A DNA stretch of 64,000 bases, from contig CAVTFN010000005.1 in NCBI GenBank assembly GCA_963734065.1, forward strand, positions 186,001-250,000, written 5' to 3'. The translations under genes and the position numbers were made by a program. A model generated the notes under the pieces. The model searched no databases. It had not been told where the DNA came from and worked only from the letters and a program-made list of their open reading frames with translations. Shown piece after piece: positions 46,072-54,951 of the stretch. Numbering within the stretch: the stretch's first letter is position 1; each line of letters opens with the position of its first letter. This stretch comes from DATBLE01 sp963734065. Its GTDB lineage: Bacteria; Actinomycetota; Thermoleophilia; Gaiellales; Gaiellaceae.

Positions 46072-46799
46072 CGCGCGACCGGCTCGACGCCGAGGTAGCG
46101 GCGCTGCAGCTCCGGGTCGCCGGCGATCTGGGTCGCCGTCGTCTCGGCCGCGATCTCGCCGCCGACCATCACGAGCTGGCGCTCGGCCAGCGAGGTGGCG
46201 ACGCCGAGGTTCTGCTCGATCAGGAGGATCCGGAGGCCGTCCGCCTCCAGCCTGCGGAACGTCTCGACCAGCATCTCGATGACCGCGGGGGCGAGCCCTT
46301 CGGAGGGCTCGTCCATGATCAGCAGCTTCGGGTTGAGCATCAGCGCCCGGCCGATCGCGAGCATCTGCTGCTCGCCGCCAGAGAGTTGCGCGCCGCCGTT
46401 CCGCTTCCGCTCGGCGAGACGCGGAAAGAGCTCGTAGACACGCTGCATGTTCCACCGGCTGCCGCCGGTCCGGCCCGCGACCATCCGCAGGTGCTCGTCG
46501 ACCGAGAGCGACGGGAAGAGCCGGCGACCCTGCGGGACGTATCCGATCCCCATCCCGGCGATCTTGTGGGAGTTCTTGCCGACGAGCTCCTTGCCCTCGA
46601 ACCGCACGGACCCGGACACCTGCGGGGGGCGGATGCCCATGATCGCGGCGCAGAGGGTCGTCTTCCCCATGCCGTTGCGCCCGATGACCGCGACGGCCTG
46701 CTCGCCGAGCTGGAACGAGACGTCCTGGAGCACGTGGGCGCTCCCGTAGTGGGCGTTCAACCCCTCGACCGCGAGCAGCGGGGGGCCGTTCTCGCTCAG
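46068..46799 (-). CDS. livF: Branched-chain-type ABC transporter ATPase LivF
   Basis: About 243 residues. The family N-terminus LLAVEGLNAHYGSAHVLQDV requires reading upstream of TTG 46760; the only in-frame start candidate beside the livG stop is CTG 46799 (CTGA overlap, with GGGGACAGG upstream). Walker A GRNGMGKTTL, LSGGEQQMLAIGRAL and LLIMDEPSEGLAP are intact, the last typical of LivF. Confidence 0.88.
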   Translation of the reverse strand: MSENGPPLLAVEGLNAHYGSAHVLQDVSFQLGEQAVAVIGRNGMGKTTLCAAIMGIRPPQVSGSVRFEGKELVGKNSHKIAGMGIGYVPQGRRLFPSLSVDEHLRMVAGRTGGSRWNMQRVYELFPRLAERKRNGGAQLSGGEQQMLAIGRALMLNPKLLIMDEPSEGLAPAVIEMLVETFRRLEADGLRILLIEQNLGVATSLAERQLVMVGGEIAAETTATQIAGDPELQRRYLGVEPVAR

Positions 46800-47572
46800 T
46801 GCCTGTCCCCGCGGCCGAGGTACAGGTCGTGGACGAGCTCATTGGCGCGGATCTCGTCGGGCGTCCCTTCGACGATCACGCGGCCGTCGTGCATCATCGT
46901 CACCTGCTCGGCCACGCGCAGTGCGACGTCCATGTCGTGCTCGATCACGACCAGGGTCAGCTCGTGGCCGAGGGCGAGCAGGAGGTCGGTGATGAGCTGC
47001 CGCTCGCCGCGCGAGAGCCCCGAGCACGGCTCGTCGAGCATCATCAGCTGCGGCTCGGCGGCGAGTGCGACCCCGAGTGCGACCTGGCGCTGCTCGCCGT
47101 GCGAGAGCGAGCCGACGATCTCCGAAAGCTTGTGGTCGATTGCGACGCGGCGCGCCGCCTCACGGGCGCGCTCGCGAATCTCGGCGTCGCGCTTGAGCAC
47201 GACCGGTCGAATGTGTCCGCCGCGGACGCCGATGATCGAGAGATAGATGCTGTCCTCGACGGAGAGTCCGACGAAGAGACGCGACTGCTGGTAGGTGCGC
47301 GCGAGCCCCATCTTCGCCCGCGTGCGCGCAGGAGCCTGCGTGACGTCGCGGCCGAACAGCTCGACCGTCCCGGAGGTGGCCGGGAAGTCGCCGCAGATGA
47401 CGTTGAAGAGGGTCGTCTTGCCCGCCCCGTTCGGGCCGAGGATCGCGCGCCGCTCGCCGGCAGGCACCTCGACGTCGACATCCGAGACGGCGTGGAGGCC
47501 GCCGAAACGCCTGCCGACCCCCCGCAAGCGGAGGGCCGGCACGGCGTGTTCGGCGAGTGGTGCTTCGGTCAA
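46796..47572 (-). CDS. livG: Branched-chain-type ABC transporter ATPase LivG
   Basis: 258 residues from TTG 47572. Walker A GPNGAGKTTLFNVICGDF, LARTYQQSRLF, signature LSHGEQRQVALGVAL and Walker B LMMLDEPCSGLS. The LSHGEQR form and the ILGPNGAGKTT context are typical of LivG. Starts 4 bp after the binding-protein stop. Confidence 0.92.
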   Translation of the reverse strand: MTEAPLAEHAVPALRLRGVGRRFGGLHAVSDVDVEVPAGERRAILGPNGAGKTTLFNVICGDFPATSGTVELFGRDVTQAPARTRAKMGLARTYQQSRLFVGLSVEDSIYLSIIGVRGGHIRPVVLKRDAEIRERAREAARRVAIDHKLSEIVGSLSHGEQRQVALGVALAAEPQLMMLDEPCSGLSRGERQLITDLLLALGHELTLVVIEHDMDVALRVAEQVTMMHDGRVIVEGTPDEIRANELVHDLYLGRGDRH

Positions 47573-47576
47573 GCCC

Positions 47577-48977
47577 CTACTTCAGGATCTGGTTCGTGAT
47601 CTTGCCGTTCGTGACGACCTTGATCTTGCCCTGCCAGGGGGTCTTCAGCTTCTTGCACGGGGGCTGCGTGCGACCCGGGGGCGGGCTCGTCGGCTTGAAC
47701 AGTCCGCCGAACGACTGATCGACACCCGGGACGTAGGCGATCACGACCGGGGCAACCGAGCCGTCGGGCTGCTTGACGAGCTGGAGCTGGTACTGGTCCT
47801 GGATCGCCTGGCGGCGAGAGTCGAGCTTCACCATCCCGCCGTTCGAGATCTGGAACGGACCAACGATCGACCGCGGCAGCGACGCCTGGAGCTTCGCCCC
47901 GACCGCGCCGCCGGACCCGGCGAGACCGATGGTCAGCGCCTTGGCGGCCATGTAGTAGTTGTAGAAGAAGCCGTCGTCCACGTTCTGCGCCGGATACATC
48001 TTCTTCGCGTAGGCGCGATACGCATCGACCTTCGGGTTGTGGACGCCCGGCATGTTGCCGAAGCCGCCGACGTAGGAGCCGACGAGCTTCGGGGCGACGA
48101 CCTTGTCGGCGCCGAGGAAGCCGAAGAACAGGTTGCCGATCCACTGCTTCGGCACGAGCGGGCCGTACGCCTGCTCGAACGCCTTCAGCACCGCGGCCGT
48201 GCCGGTGCCGCCGACTGTCGAGAAGTACCCGTCCACCTGGTTCGGCGGCGGGAGCTGACGGACGAACGGCGCGTAGTCGGTCGTGTTCAGCGGCGGGAAC
48301 ACGCGCTTGACGATGTTGCCGCCGACGGCACAGAAGTCGGCGATCATCCCGGCCGACGACGTCCAGCCGAAGCTGTAGTCGTCCATGATGATCGCGGCCT
48401 TCCGCCAACCGAGCTTCTTGTAGGCGATCTCCCCGATCCCCGCGTTCCACTGGGCGCCGTCGCCGTGGTAGCGGAACAGGTTCTTCGGAGCGATCTGCAT
48501 CGTCGGGTCCTGCGACCCGGCCGTCCCGATGATGAACGTCTTGGTCGGGTGGGCCTTCGCGTAGTTCGCGACGTACACCGCCTCGTCACCCGACAGCGGG
48601 CCGATCATGACGTCGGCGTTCAGCTTCTCCATCAGGCGCTTCGTCTCGGTCACGGCGAGCGGAACGGTGTCGTTGCCGCAGCCGTACCCGACGATCTTGA
48701 TCGGCGTGGCGCCGACATGGATGCCGGTCATGCCGGCCGACGGCTTCGCGTGGCTCTTCGTGACACCGTGGGCGAACTGCGCGAACGCAGTCTGCGCACC
48801 GCCGATGTCGACGTCGTAGCCGAACGCGAAGGCGCCCTTGCAGTCGGTCATGATCGCGACCTTGACGACCTTGGCATGCGATGACGCAAACGCGCCCGTC
48901 GCGAACACCGCCACGGCAGCCGAAGTCACGACCAACAGAACTGCGGCTGTCTTCCAGCTCCGCAGATTGGGTTTCAT
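47577..48977 (-). CDS. Liv-type ABC transporter substrate-binding protein
   Basis: 466 residues after GGAGGAGGG. Secretory signal MKPNLRSWKTAAVLLVVTSA without an obvious lipobox. Periplasmic-binding-protein type 1 fold: VKVAIMTDCKGAFAFGYDVD, DVMIGPLSGDEAVYVANYAK, TFIIGTAGSQDP, MDDYSFGWTSSAGMIADFC. The fold serves amino acids, amides and aromatic acids; the ligand is not readable. Codon bias and strong ribosome site suggest high expression. Confidence 0.88.
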   Translation of the reverse strand: MKPNLRSWKTAAVLLVVTSAAVAVFATGAFASSHAKVVKVAIMTDCKGAFAFGYDVDIGGAQTAFAQFAHGVTKSHAKPSAGMTGIHVGATPIKIVGYGCGNDTVPLAVTETKRLMEKLNADVMIGPLSGDEAVYVANYAKAHPTKTFIIGTAGSQDPTMQIAPKNLFRYHGDGAQWNAGIGEIAYKKLGWRKAAIIMDDYSFGWTSSAGMIADFCAVGGNIVKRVFPPLNTTDYAPFVRQLPPPNQVDGYFSTVGGTGTAAVLKAFEQAYGPLVPKQWIGNLFFGFLGADKVVAPKLVGSYVGGFGNMPGVHNPKVDAYRAYAKKMYPAQNVDDGFFYNYYMAAKALTIGLAGSGGAVGAKLQASLPRSIVGPFQISNGGMVKLDSRRQAIQDQYQLQLVKQPDGSVAPVVIAYVPGVDQSFGGLFKPTSPPPGRTQPPCKKLKTPWQGKIKVVTNGKITNQILK

Positions 48978-49069
48978 CTGGTAATGCCCTCCTCCCTCTC
49001 GTGTTTCGAAGGTGCGCGCGATTCTCGCGCAGTAGAGACCCAACTTTCAAGCAGGTAGTGGATTGACGG

Positions 49070-50158
49070 TCAGTTCGCGGGCTCGACCGTGGGAGCAGCG
49101 CTTCTCTCTCCTCCCTCGGGTCGGCGCCGGATGCGGAAGAGCCTGCCCCACAGCCCCATGAGCCCATCTGGTGAGACGACGACGATGGCCAAAAAGATAA
49201 TTCCGATCAGCGTGTTGAAGCTCCCGCCGAAGATCGTGCCGCCGAAGCCGATCAGCGGGACGTGCGTGCTCGAGGTGATGTAGTTCTGCATCAGGAAAAA
49301 GACGAAGGCTCCGACCCAAGCACCCTCGATCCGGACGAGCCCGCCGATCACGGCCATGATCAGGAGGTTGATCGTTTGCGGCAGGTCGACGTCGCCGGGG
49401 GAGACCTGGCCGGCGAACCAGGCGTAGAGGACCCCGGCCAGTGCAGCCAGGAAGGCGCCGAAGCCGAACGCGAGCGTCCGATGGAGCGGGACGTTGAAGC
49501 CGAGCGATGCGGCGCGGATCGGCTCGTCCCGAACGCCCTGGAGCGCGATGCCGAAGGGCGTGCGGACGATGTAGCGGATGACCACGTACGCGAACAGCGT
49601 CACGCCGAGGGCGACGTAGTACAGGCGGTTCGGATGGGCGAGGACGTCGCCGATCCAGCCCGGCGTGTAGTTGTTGATGCCGCCGATCCCGGAGAAGCCC
49701 GAGATCTTCGTCACCTGGCCGAGGGTGTAGACGGCGATCACCGAGTAGGTGAGCGTGATCATCAGGAAGTAGATGCCGGCGCTCCGGGCTGCGACGGCGC
49801 CGCCGATGAGGCCGAGCATCGTGGTGAGAACGATCGCGCCGATCAGCGCCACGGTCGGATCCCAACCGAGGTGGAGACCCTTCGACGTCCCGCCGGGGCC
49901 GCCCTTCGTGGCGAGGTTTCCGAAGATGATCCCCGCCATGCCGAAGAGGGCGGTCTGCGCGAGCGAGACCATTCCGCCGTAGGCCGACAGGAAGACGAGA
50001 CTCGCGGCCGCCATGCCGAAGATGAAGGTCTCGAGCAGGATCGTGTGGCTCCAGTAGGAACTCCAGCCCGCGGCCGGCCAGATGATCACGATCACGAGCG
50101 CGACCGCGGCGATCCCGCGCTCGACCTGCTGGCGGAGCGTCCAGGTCCTGGGGTTCAC
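49070..50158 (-). CDS. livM: Branched-chain-type ABC permease LivM
   Basis: 362 residues from GTG 50158 (GTGA overlap with livH). About nine helices; signature GVRDEPIRAASLGFNVPLHR and GGINNYTPGW, YVALGVTLFAYVVIRYIVRT. Channel subunit with LivH. Confidence 0.9.
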   Translation of the reverse strand: MNPRTWTLRQQVERGIAAVALVIVIIWPAAGWSSYWSHTILLETFIFGMAAASLVFLSAYGGMVSLAQTALFGMAGIIFGNLATKGGPGGTSKGLHLGWDPTVALIGAIVLTTMLGLIGGAVAARSAGIYFLMITLTYSVIAVYTLGQVTKISGFSGIGGINNYTPGWIGDVLAHPNRLYYVALGVTLFAYVVIRYIVRTPFGIALQGVRDEPIRAASLGFNVPLHRTLAFGFGAFLAALAGVLYAWFAGQVSPGDVDLPQTINLLIMAVIGGLVRIEGAWVGAFVFFLMQNYITSSTHVPLIGFGGTIFGGSFNTLIGIIFLAIVVVSPDGLMGLWGRLFRIRRRPEGGERSAAPTVEPAN

Positions 50159-51312
50159 CCGCCCCTCCCGAACAGGCCGCGAGGCCGAAACGCAAGCACG
50201 AGCGCGATCAGGACGAAGGTGAGGATCGACGAGTACTGGGTGCAGCAGTCGGAGCCGGTCGTGGGCAGGTAGGACGCGCCGAAGTTCGCGACGAAGGCGA
50301 AGAGAATCGCACCGGCGGCTGCGCCGAAGATCGAACCCATTCCTCCGACGATCACGACCACCAGCGAGTTCAAGAGCCACTGGCCGTCCTGACCCGACGA
50401 GATGTTCGACTGCGACGCCCAGACGACTGCGCCGAGGGCGGCGAGCATGCACCCGACCACGAAGGCGATCGCGAAGGTCTTCTGGATGTTGATCCCGAGC
50501 GCCTCGGTCATCTGCTCGTCGTCCACACCGGCGCGGATGACCATCCCCGTCTTCGTCTTGTAGAGCCAGAGCCAGAGGCCGACGCCGACGGCGATGCCGA
50601 TTCCGATCATCACGAGCTTCGCGAGGGAGTACTGGACGCCGCCGACGTGGAGGTCGACGAACCGGTCGGTCCACCCCGGCCACGTCAGGTCGACGGCATT
50701 TCCGCCGAACTTCTGGGTGCCCGCCCCGACGTTGCGCGGGAAGTGGGCGATGATCTGGTCTGCGACGATTACCGAGACGGCGATCGTGATCAGCGCCTGG
50801 CGGAGCTCCTGCCCCTGGTTCCAGCGGAGGAACGCCTGCTGCATGACGTAGCCGACGACGGCGATGCACGGCGCGGCCACGAGCAGCGGAACGAGCCACT
50901 CCCAGGTGTTCACCTCGCTCGACTGCAGCGAGAAGCCCTGCCCCGTCATGCCCTGCTGGACCTCGTAGGCGATGTAACCGGCGAGGAGGTAGAACGCGCC
51001 GTGAGCCATGTTGACGACGCGCATCAGGCCGAAGATCAGGGCGAAGCCACTCGCGACGATGAAGAGCGCCGCGGCGAAGCTGACCGAGTCGAGCACGATC
51101 TTCAGGAAGCTGGACGGATCGTGCACCGCCGAGCCGAACGTGGTCGTCCGCCAACTCGTCTGGCCGTCGACCCCCGGAATCGTCGCGACGAAGAGGACGA
51201 AGACGAAGGCGAAGACGATGCAGCCGAGGGCGATCAGGACCGGCATGCGCCGCCAGCTCAGGAACGAGCTGACCTGATCGCGGGACGGTGCTCTGGCGGC
51301 CAGCGCGCTCAA
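50155..51312 (-). CDS. livH: Branched-chain-type ABC permease LivH
   Basis: 385 residues from TTG 51312, with an N-terminal extension of about 70 residues holding one extra helix. FGLMRVVNMAHGAFYLLAGY, GMVIRAGVDDEQMTEALGIN and VVVIVGGMGSIFGAAAGAIL are LivH motifs. First transporter gene of the operon. The gene order livH, livM, binding protein, livG, livF is nearly canonical. Confidence 0.9.
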   Translation of the reverse strand: MSALAARAPSRDQVSSFLSWRRMPVLIALGCIVFAFVFVLFVATIPGVDGQTSWRTTTFGSAVHDPSSFLKIVLDSVSFAAALFIVASGFALIFGLMRVVNMAHGAFYLLAGYIAYEVQQGMTGQGFSLQSSEVNTWEWLVPLLVAAPCIAVVGYVMQQAFLRWNQGQELRQALITIAVSVIVADQIIAHFPRNVGAGTQKFGGNAVDLTWPGWTDRFVDLHVGGVQYSLAKLVMIGIGIAVGVGLWLWLYKTKTGMVIRAGVDDEQMTEALGINIQKTFAIAFVVGCMLAALGAVVWASQSNISSGQDGQWLLNSLVVVIVGGMGSIFGAAAGAILFAFVANFGASYLPTTGSDCCTQYSSILTFVLIALVLAFRPRGLFGRGG

Positions 51313-51362
51313 CCTGGGACGACGCTAACAGCCGCCCCTATCGCTTTCAAACGCTAAGCGTG

Positions 51363-51818
51363 TTAGGCGGTGAAGAGGGTGGCGGTCGCCGCCTCGCCGT
51401 CCTGGCCGTCGAGCTCGCCGGCATCGGCCAGCGTCTCGGGCGAGAGCGTGCTCACGTCGGGCCAGTCGACCTCGATCAGGTTGCCGGCCGGGTCGCGCAG
51501 GTAGAGCTGCGCCCACCCCGCCGGATGGACGCGGAGCGGCGAGCCGAACGCGCGGGTGTCGAGGATCCCCAGCTCCTTCGCCTTCGCGTAGAGCGCGTCG
51601 AAGTCGTCCACGTCGAACGAGACGTGTGCGCGGAGCGTCGCCGTCTCGTCGGCCTCGAACAGATGGAGCTGGTTCGTGCCGGCACGGAGCCACAGCACCG
51701 GGTCGGGGAAGATCGCCGTCGGGATGCGCTCCATCCCGAAGACCTCCTCGTAGAAGCGGGCCGATTCCTCGAGCGAGTTCGCGACGATCGACGTGTGGTT
51801 GATCCTGGTGGCGGTCAT
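51363..51818 (-). CDS. VOC-family (glyoxalase-like) protein
   Basis: 151 residues. Two beta-alpha-beta-beta-beta modules with INHTSIVANSLEESARFYEE and QLYLRDPAGNLIEVDWPD; His/Glu metal ligands visible. Could be a dioxygenase, epimerase or resistance protein. 50 bp before livH, divergent from the LarA-like gene by 26 bp. Confidence 0.82.
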   Translation of the reverse strand: MTATRINHTSIVANSLEESARFYEEVFGMERIPTAIFPDPVLWLRAGTNQLHLFEADETATLRAHVSFDVDDFDALYAKAKELGILDTRAFGSPLRVHPAGWAQLYLRDPAGNLIEVDWPDVSTLSPETLADAGELDGQDGEAATATLFTA

Positions 51819-51844
51819 GGACCGAGACGGTATAGCCTCCGGTC

Positions 51845-53251
51845 GTGGCTCGGCTGAAGATCCCGTACGAGTCGCTGGACCCGCTGACGATCGGGGCGTC
51901 CGGGGACGAGTCGAAGGTCTACCGCGAGGAGCTCGAGCTGGAGGTTCCCGACGGCAACCTGCTCGCCGCGGTCTATCCCGAGGAGCCCGAGCCGGTCGCC
52001 GACGCGACCGAGGCGGCGCGGGCGGCGCTCGAGTCGCCGTTCTCGGGGCCCCGCTTCTCCGAGCTGCTCGCGGGCGCGGCCAGGGTCGCGGTGATCATCG
52101 ACAACCAGTTCCGGCCGACCCCGCAGTCGCGCCTCCTGCCCGCCGTCTTCGACGCGATCGAGGCGGCTGGAAAGCCGGCCGTGGTCGCGTGCGCGAACGG
52201 CAAGGTCTTCCCGATGTCCGAGTCGGACATCGAGCAGAAGATCGGGCGCGAGAACCTCGACCGCATGGAGCGGCTCGGCATCGAGTTCCACCAGAACGAG
52301 CCACGCAACGCCGAGGCCTACACGTACGTCGGTGTCTCTTCGCGCGGCACCCCCGTGTGGCTGATGACGGCGGTCGCCGAGTGCGACCTGAAGATCACGA
52401 TCGGCCAGGCACAGGCCAACCACTGGGGTGCAGGCGGCGGCGGCAAGCTGATCCTGCCGGGGGTCGTGTCCGACGAGACGATCGAGTCGAACCACTGCGC
52501 GTTCGTCCCCTCGCCGCAGACCCACTACGGAGCGTACGCCGGGCCGATGCGCTCGGACATCGACGAGGTGGCGACCATGTGCGGCCTCCAGTGCACGATG
52601 AACGTCGTCCTCGACACGCGCGGCCGCGTGATCGAGTGCATCTTCGGCGCGCACCCCGACGCCCACCGGCGCGCGATCGAGCGCTTCAACGAGATCTACG
52701 CGTACGAGCATCCGGGCACGCAGGCCGACATCGCGATCTGCGGCGTGTTCGCGCCGACCGACCACCTGTTCTTCCACACCGGCTGGGGGTGCATGTCGGC
52801 CGACTTCGTGCTGCGCGACGGCGGGACACTGATCTACGCGTCGCCTTCCCCCGGCGTGAACACCGCCGTCGGCGACTTCCCGGGCCTCGCGCTGATGGAT
52901 CTGATGAAGCCGTACATGCCGCCGACGCCCGAGAACTACGAGCGCGTTCTGCGCGACATCCACGGGCGGGTGATCCAGATGTGGGCGGGGTGCATCTGGG
53001 TGCCGATCTACGAGGTGATGACCCGCAAGCACCTGAAGCTGGTCACGCTCGAGGAGAACCTGGAGATGGCGGCCGACATCGGCATGGACGCCACCACCTC
53101 GCTGGACGAGGCCTTCGCGGAGGCGATGGAGCGCCACGGGCCGGAGGCAAAGGTGGTCGTGCTCCCGTTCGCGCGCTACCAGCTCCCGCGGAACATGGTG
53201 CGGATGGACGCGGAGCCGCTCCGGTTCCCGCAGGAGGCGCACGCGCGCTGA
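51845..53251 (+). CDS. LarA-like (DUF2088) racemase family protein
   Basis: 468 residues from GTG 51845. N-terminal DUF2088 domain with VAVIIDNQFRPTPQSRLLPA, then CDLKITIGQAQANHWGAGGG, GGKLILPGVVSDETIESNH and a C-terminal domain. Similar to nickel-pincer lactate racemase LarA, but no larB, larC or larE is in the window, so cofactor loading is unresolved. It may racemise or epimerise a 2-hydroxy acid taken up by the adjacent transporter. Confidence 0.75.
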   Translation: MARLKIPYESLDPLTIGASGDESKVYREELELEVPDGNLLAAVYPEEPEPVADATEAARAALESPFSGPRFSELLAGAARVAVIIDNQFRPTPQSRLLPAVFDAIEAAGKPAVVACANGKVFPMSESDIEQKIGRENLDRMERLGIEFHQNEPRNAEAYTYVGVSSRGTPVWLMTAVAECDLKITIGQAQANHWGAGGGGKLILPGVVSDETIESNHCAFVPSPQTHYGAYAGPMRSDIDEVATMCGLQCTMNVVLDTRGRVIECIFGAHPDAHRRAIERFNEIYAYEHPGTQADIAICGVFAPTDHLFFHTGWGCMSADFVLRDGGTLIYASPSPGVNTAVGDFPGLALMDLMKPYMPPTPENYERVLRDIHGRVIQMWAGCIWVPIYEVMTRKHLKLVTLEENLEMAADIGMDATTSLDEAFAEAMERHGPEAKVVVLPFARYQLPRNMVRMDAEPLRFPQEAHAR

Positions 53252-53305
53252 ACCGGCCGGCGGCTTTGCTTCGCGCCGCCGATGCTGTACAAGGGGTCCC
53301 CGAGC

Positions 53306-54946
53306 ATGGCTAGGCGGCGACCTCTGGCTTCACTCGCGATGCTGATCGCCGGCGCCGCTCTTTTCTTCGCGGCCTTCAGTCACGCCGGCGGTTCGGTGCG
53401 GTTCAGGGACGGAGGGACGTTCAACATCAGTCTCCAGGCCGACTCCGACTACGTCGATCCAGCGCTCTCGTACTCGTGGACCCTGCTCGATGTGACCTGC
53501 GCACGGCTGATGAACCACCCGGACAAGCCTCCGCCAGAAGGGCTTCGACTCGTGCCCGAGGTCGCAGCCGCCTTCCCGCGGGTGTCCAGCGATGGCAAGA
53601 ATTACACGTTCACGCTTCGCTCGGGGTTCCGCTTCAGCGACGGAACTCCGGTGCGTGCAAGCGCATTCGCACACGCGATCAACCGCATTCTGACAAAGGG
53701 GATCAACTCGCCGGCCGAGCAATACGTGCAGGACATCGTCGGCGCCGGTGCCGTTCGGGCCGGGACGAGACTGACCGCTGCAGGCGTCGTCGCGGACGGG
53801 AATCGTCTCGTCGTCAGATTCACACGGCCGCACTTCGACTTCGCCGCACAGACGGTGATGCCGTTCTTCTGCGCAGTGCCGCCGACGCTTCCCAGCGACC
53901 CCGAGGGCGTCCATAGGTTCGCGGGGTCGGGACCGTACTTCATCTCGGAGTACGTGCCAAAGCAGCGCATCGTGCTCGAACGGAACCGCTTCTACGGAGG
54001 CACGCGGCCGCACCACGTCGACCGCTACGTCGTCGATCTCCGGGAGAAGACGCCCCAGGACGTGTTCAGGCAGATCGAGCGAGGCCAGGCCGACTGGGGC
54101 TGGGTGTCCCCACCGTTCGTCTACTTCGACCCGACGTACGGGCTGATCCGAAAGTACGGCGTGAACCGGTCGCAGTTCTTCATCAAGCCGGGGCTCGCCC
54201 TGAGGGGCTACTACCTGAATGTCTCGCGTCCGTTGTTTCATGACAACCTCCAGTTACGGCGGGCCGTGAACTTCGCCGTCGACCGGCCGGCGATCGTGAG
54301 CCGAGGGGGTCTCTTCAGCCCCCTCGCCGGCCAACCGACCGATCAGTACCTGCCGCCGAGCATGCCCGGATTCCGGGACGCACACATCTACCCACTCGAC
54401 GGGCCCGAACTGGGCAAGGCGAGAGCGCTGGCGCGCGGCCACCTGCGAGAAGGCAAGGCCGTGCTGGGGACAATCGACAATGCTCCTGCACTTGCTGCCG
54501 CCCAGATCGTGAAGCAGAACCTGCACCGGATCGGGCTCGACGTCGAGATAGAGGCATTGCCGTTCGAGGCGTTCTACCGAGAGGCCGCGAAGCCGGATGC
54601 GCCGTTCGACCTGGCGCTCGGCAACTGGGTGGCCGACTTCGTCGACCCCTACCAGTACATCAACGTCCTCTTCGACGGCCGGTCCATCCTCGGGACCAAC
54701 ATCGCGCACTTCGACCTGCCGAAGTACAACGCGCTGATGCGACGTACCGGCCGCCTGAGCGGCGAGGAGCGCGATCGAGCCTTCGGCCGACTGGATGTCC
54801 GGCTAGCCCGTGACGGAGTGCCGATGATCGCGGTTGCCTTCGACAGCGATGCAACGCTGGTCTCGAAACGGGTCGGCTGCATTCTGCTTCGGCCAGCGTC
54901 CAACGGCCTGGCCGGCCTGGACCTGACAACCGCCTGCCTGAAGTAG
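53306..54946 (+). CDS. Family-5 ABC substrate-binding protein, orphan
   Basis: 546 residues from ATG 53306 (AAGGGG upstream; ATG 53282 is an alternative). Signal peptide LASLAMLIAGAALFFAAFSH. SBP family 5 text: GGTFNISLQADSDYVDPALS, FTLRSGFRFSDGTPVRASAF, GSGPYFISEYVPKQRIVLER, FDLALGNWVADFVDPYQYIN. No permease or ATPase nearby, so it probably works as a ligand-sensing partner. It ends 5 bp from the convergent cyclase-propeller gene. Confidence 0.85.
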   Translation: MARRRPLASLAMLIAGAALFFAAFSHAGGSVRFRDGGTFNISLQADSDYVDPALSYSWTLLDVTCARLMNHPDKPPPEGLRLVPEVAAAFPRVSSDGKNYTFTLRSGFRFSDGTPVRASAFAHAINRILTKGINSPAEQYVQDIVGAGAVRAGTRLTAAGVVADGNRLVVRFTRPHFDFAAQTVMPFFCAVPPTLPSDPEGVHRFAGSGPYFISEYVPKQRIVLERNRFYGGTRPHHVDRYVVDLREKTPQDVFRQIERGQADWGWVSPPFVYFDPTYGLIRKYGVNRSQFFIKPGLALRGYYLNVSRPLFHDNLQLRRAVNFAVDRPAIVSRGGLFSPLAGQPTDQYLPPSMPGFRDAHIYPLDGPELGKARALARGHLREGKAVLGTIDNAPALAAAQIVKQNLHRIGLDVEIEALPFEAFYREAAKPDAPFDLALGNWVADFVDPYQYINVLFDGRSILGTNIAHFDLPKYNALMRRTGRLSGEERDRAFGRLDVRLARDGVPMIAVAFDSDATLVSKRVGCILLRPASNGLAGLDLTTACLK

Positions 54947-54951
54947 CGGCG

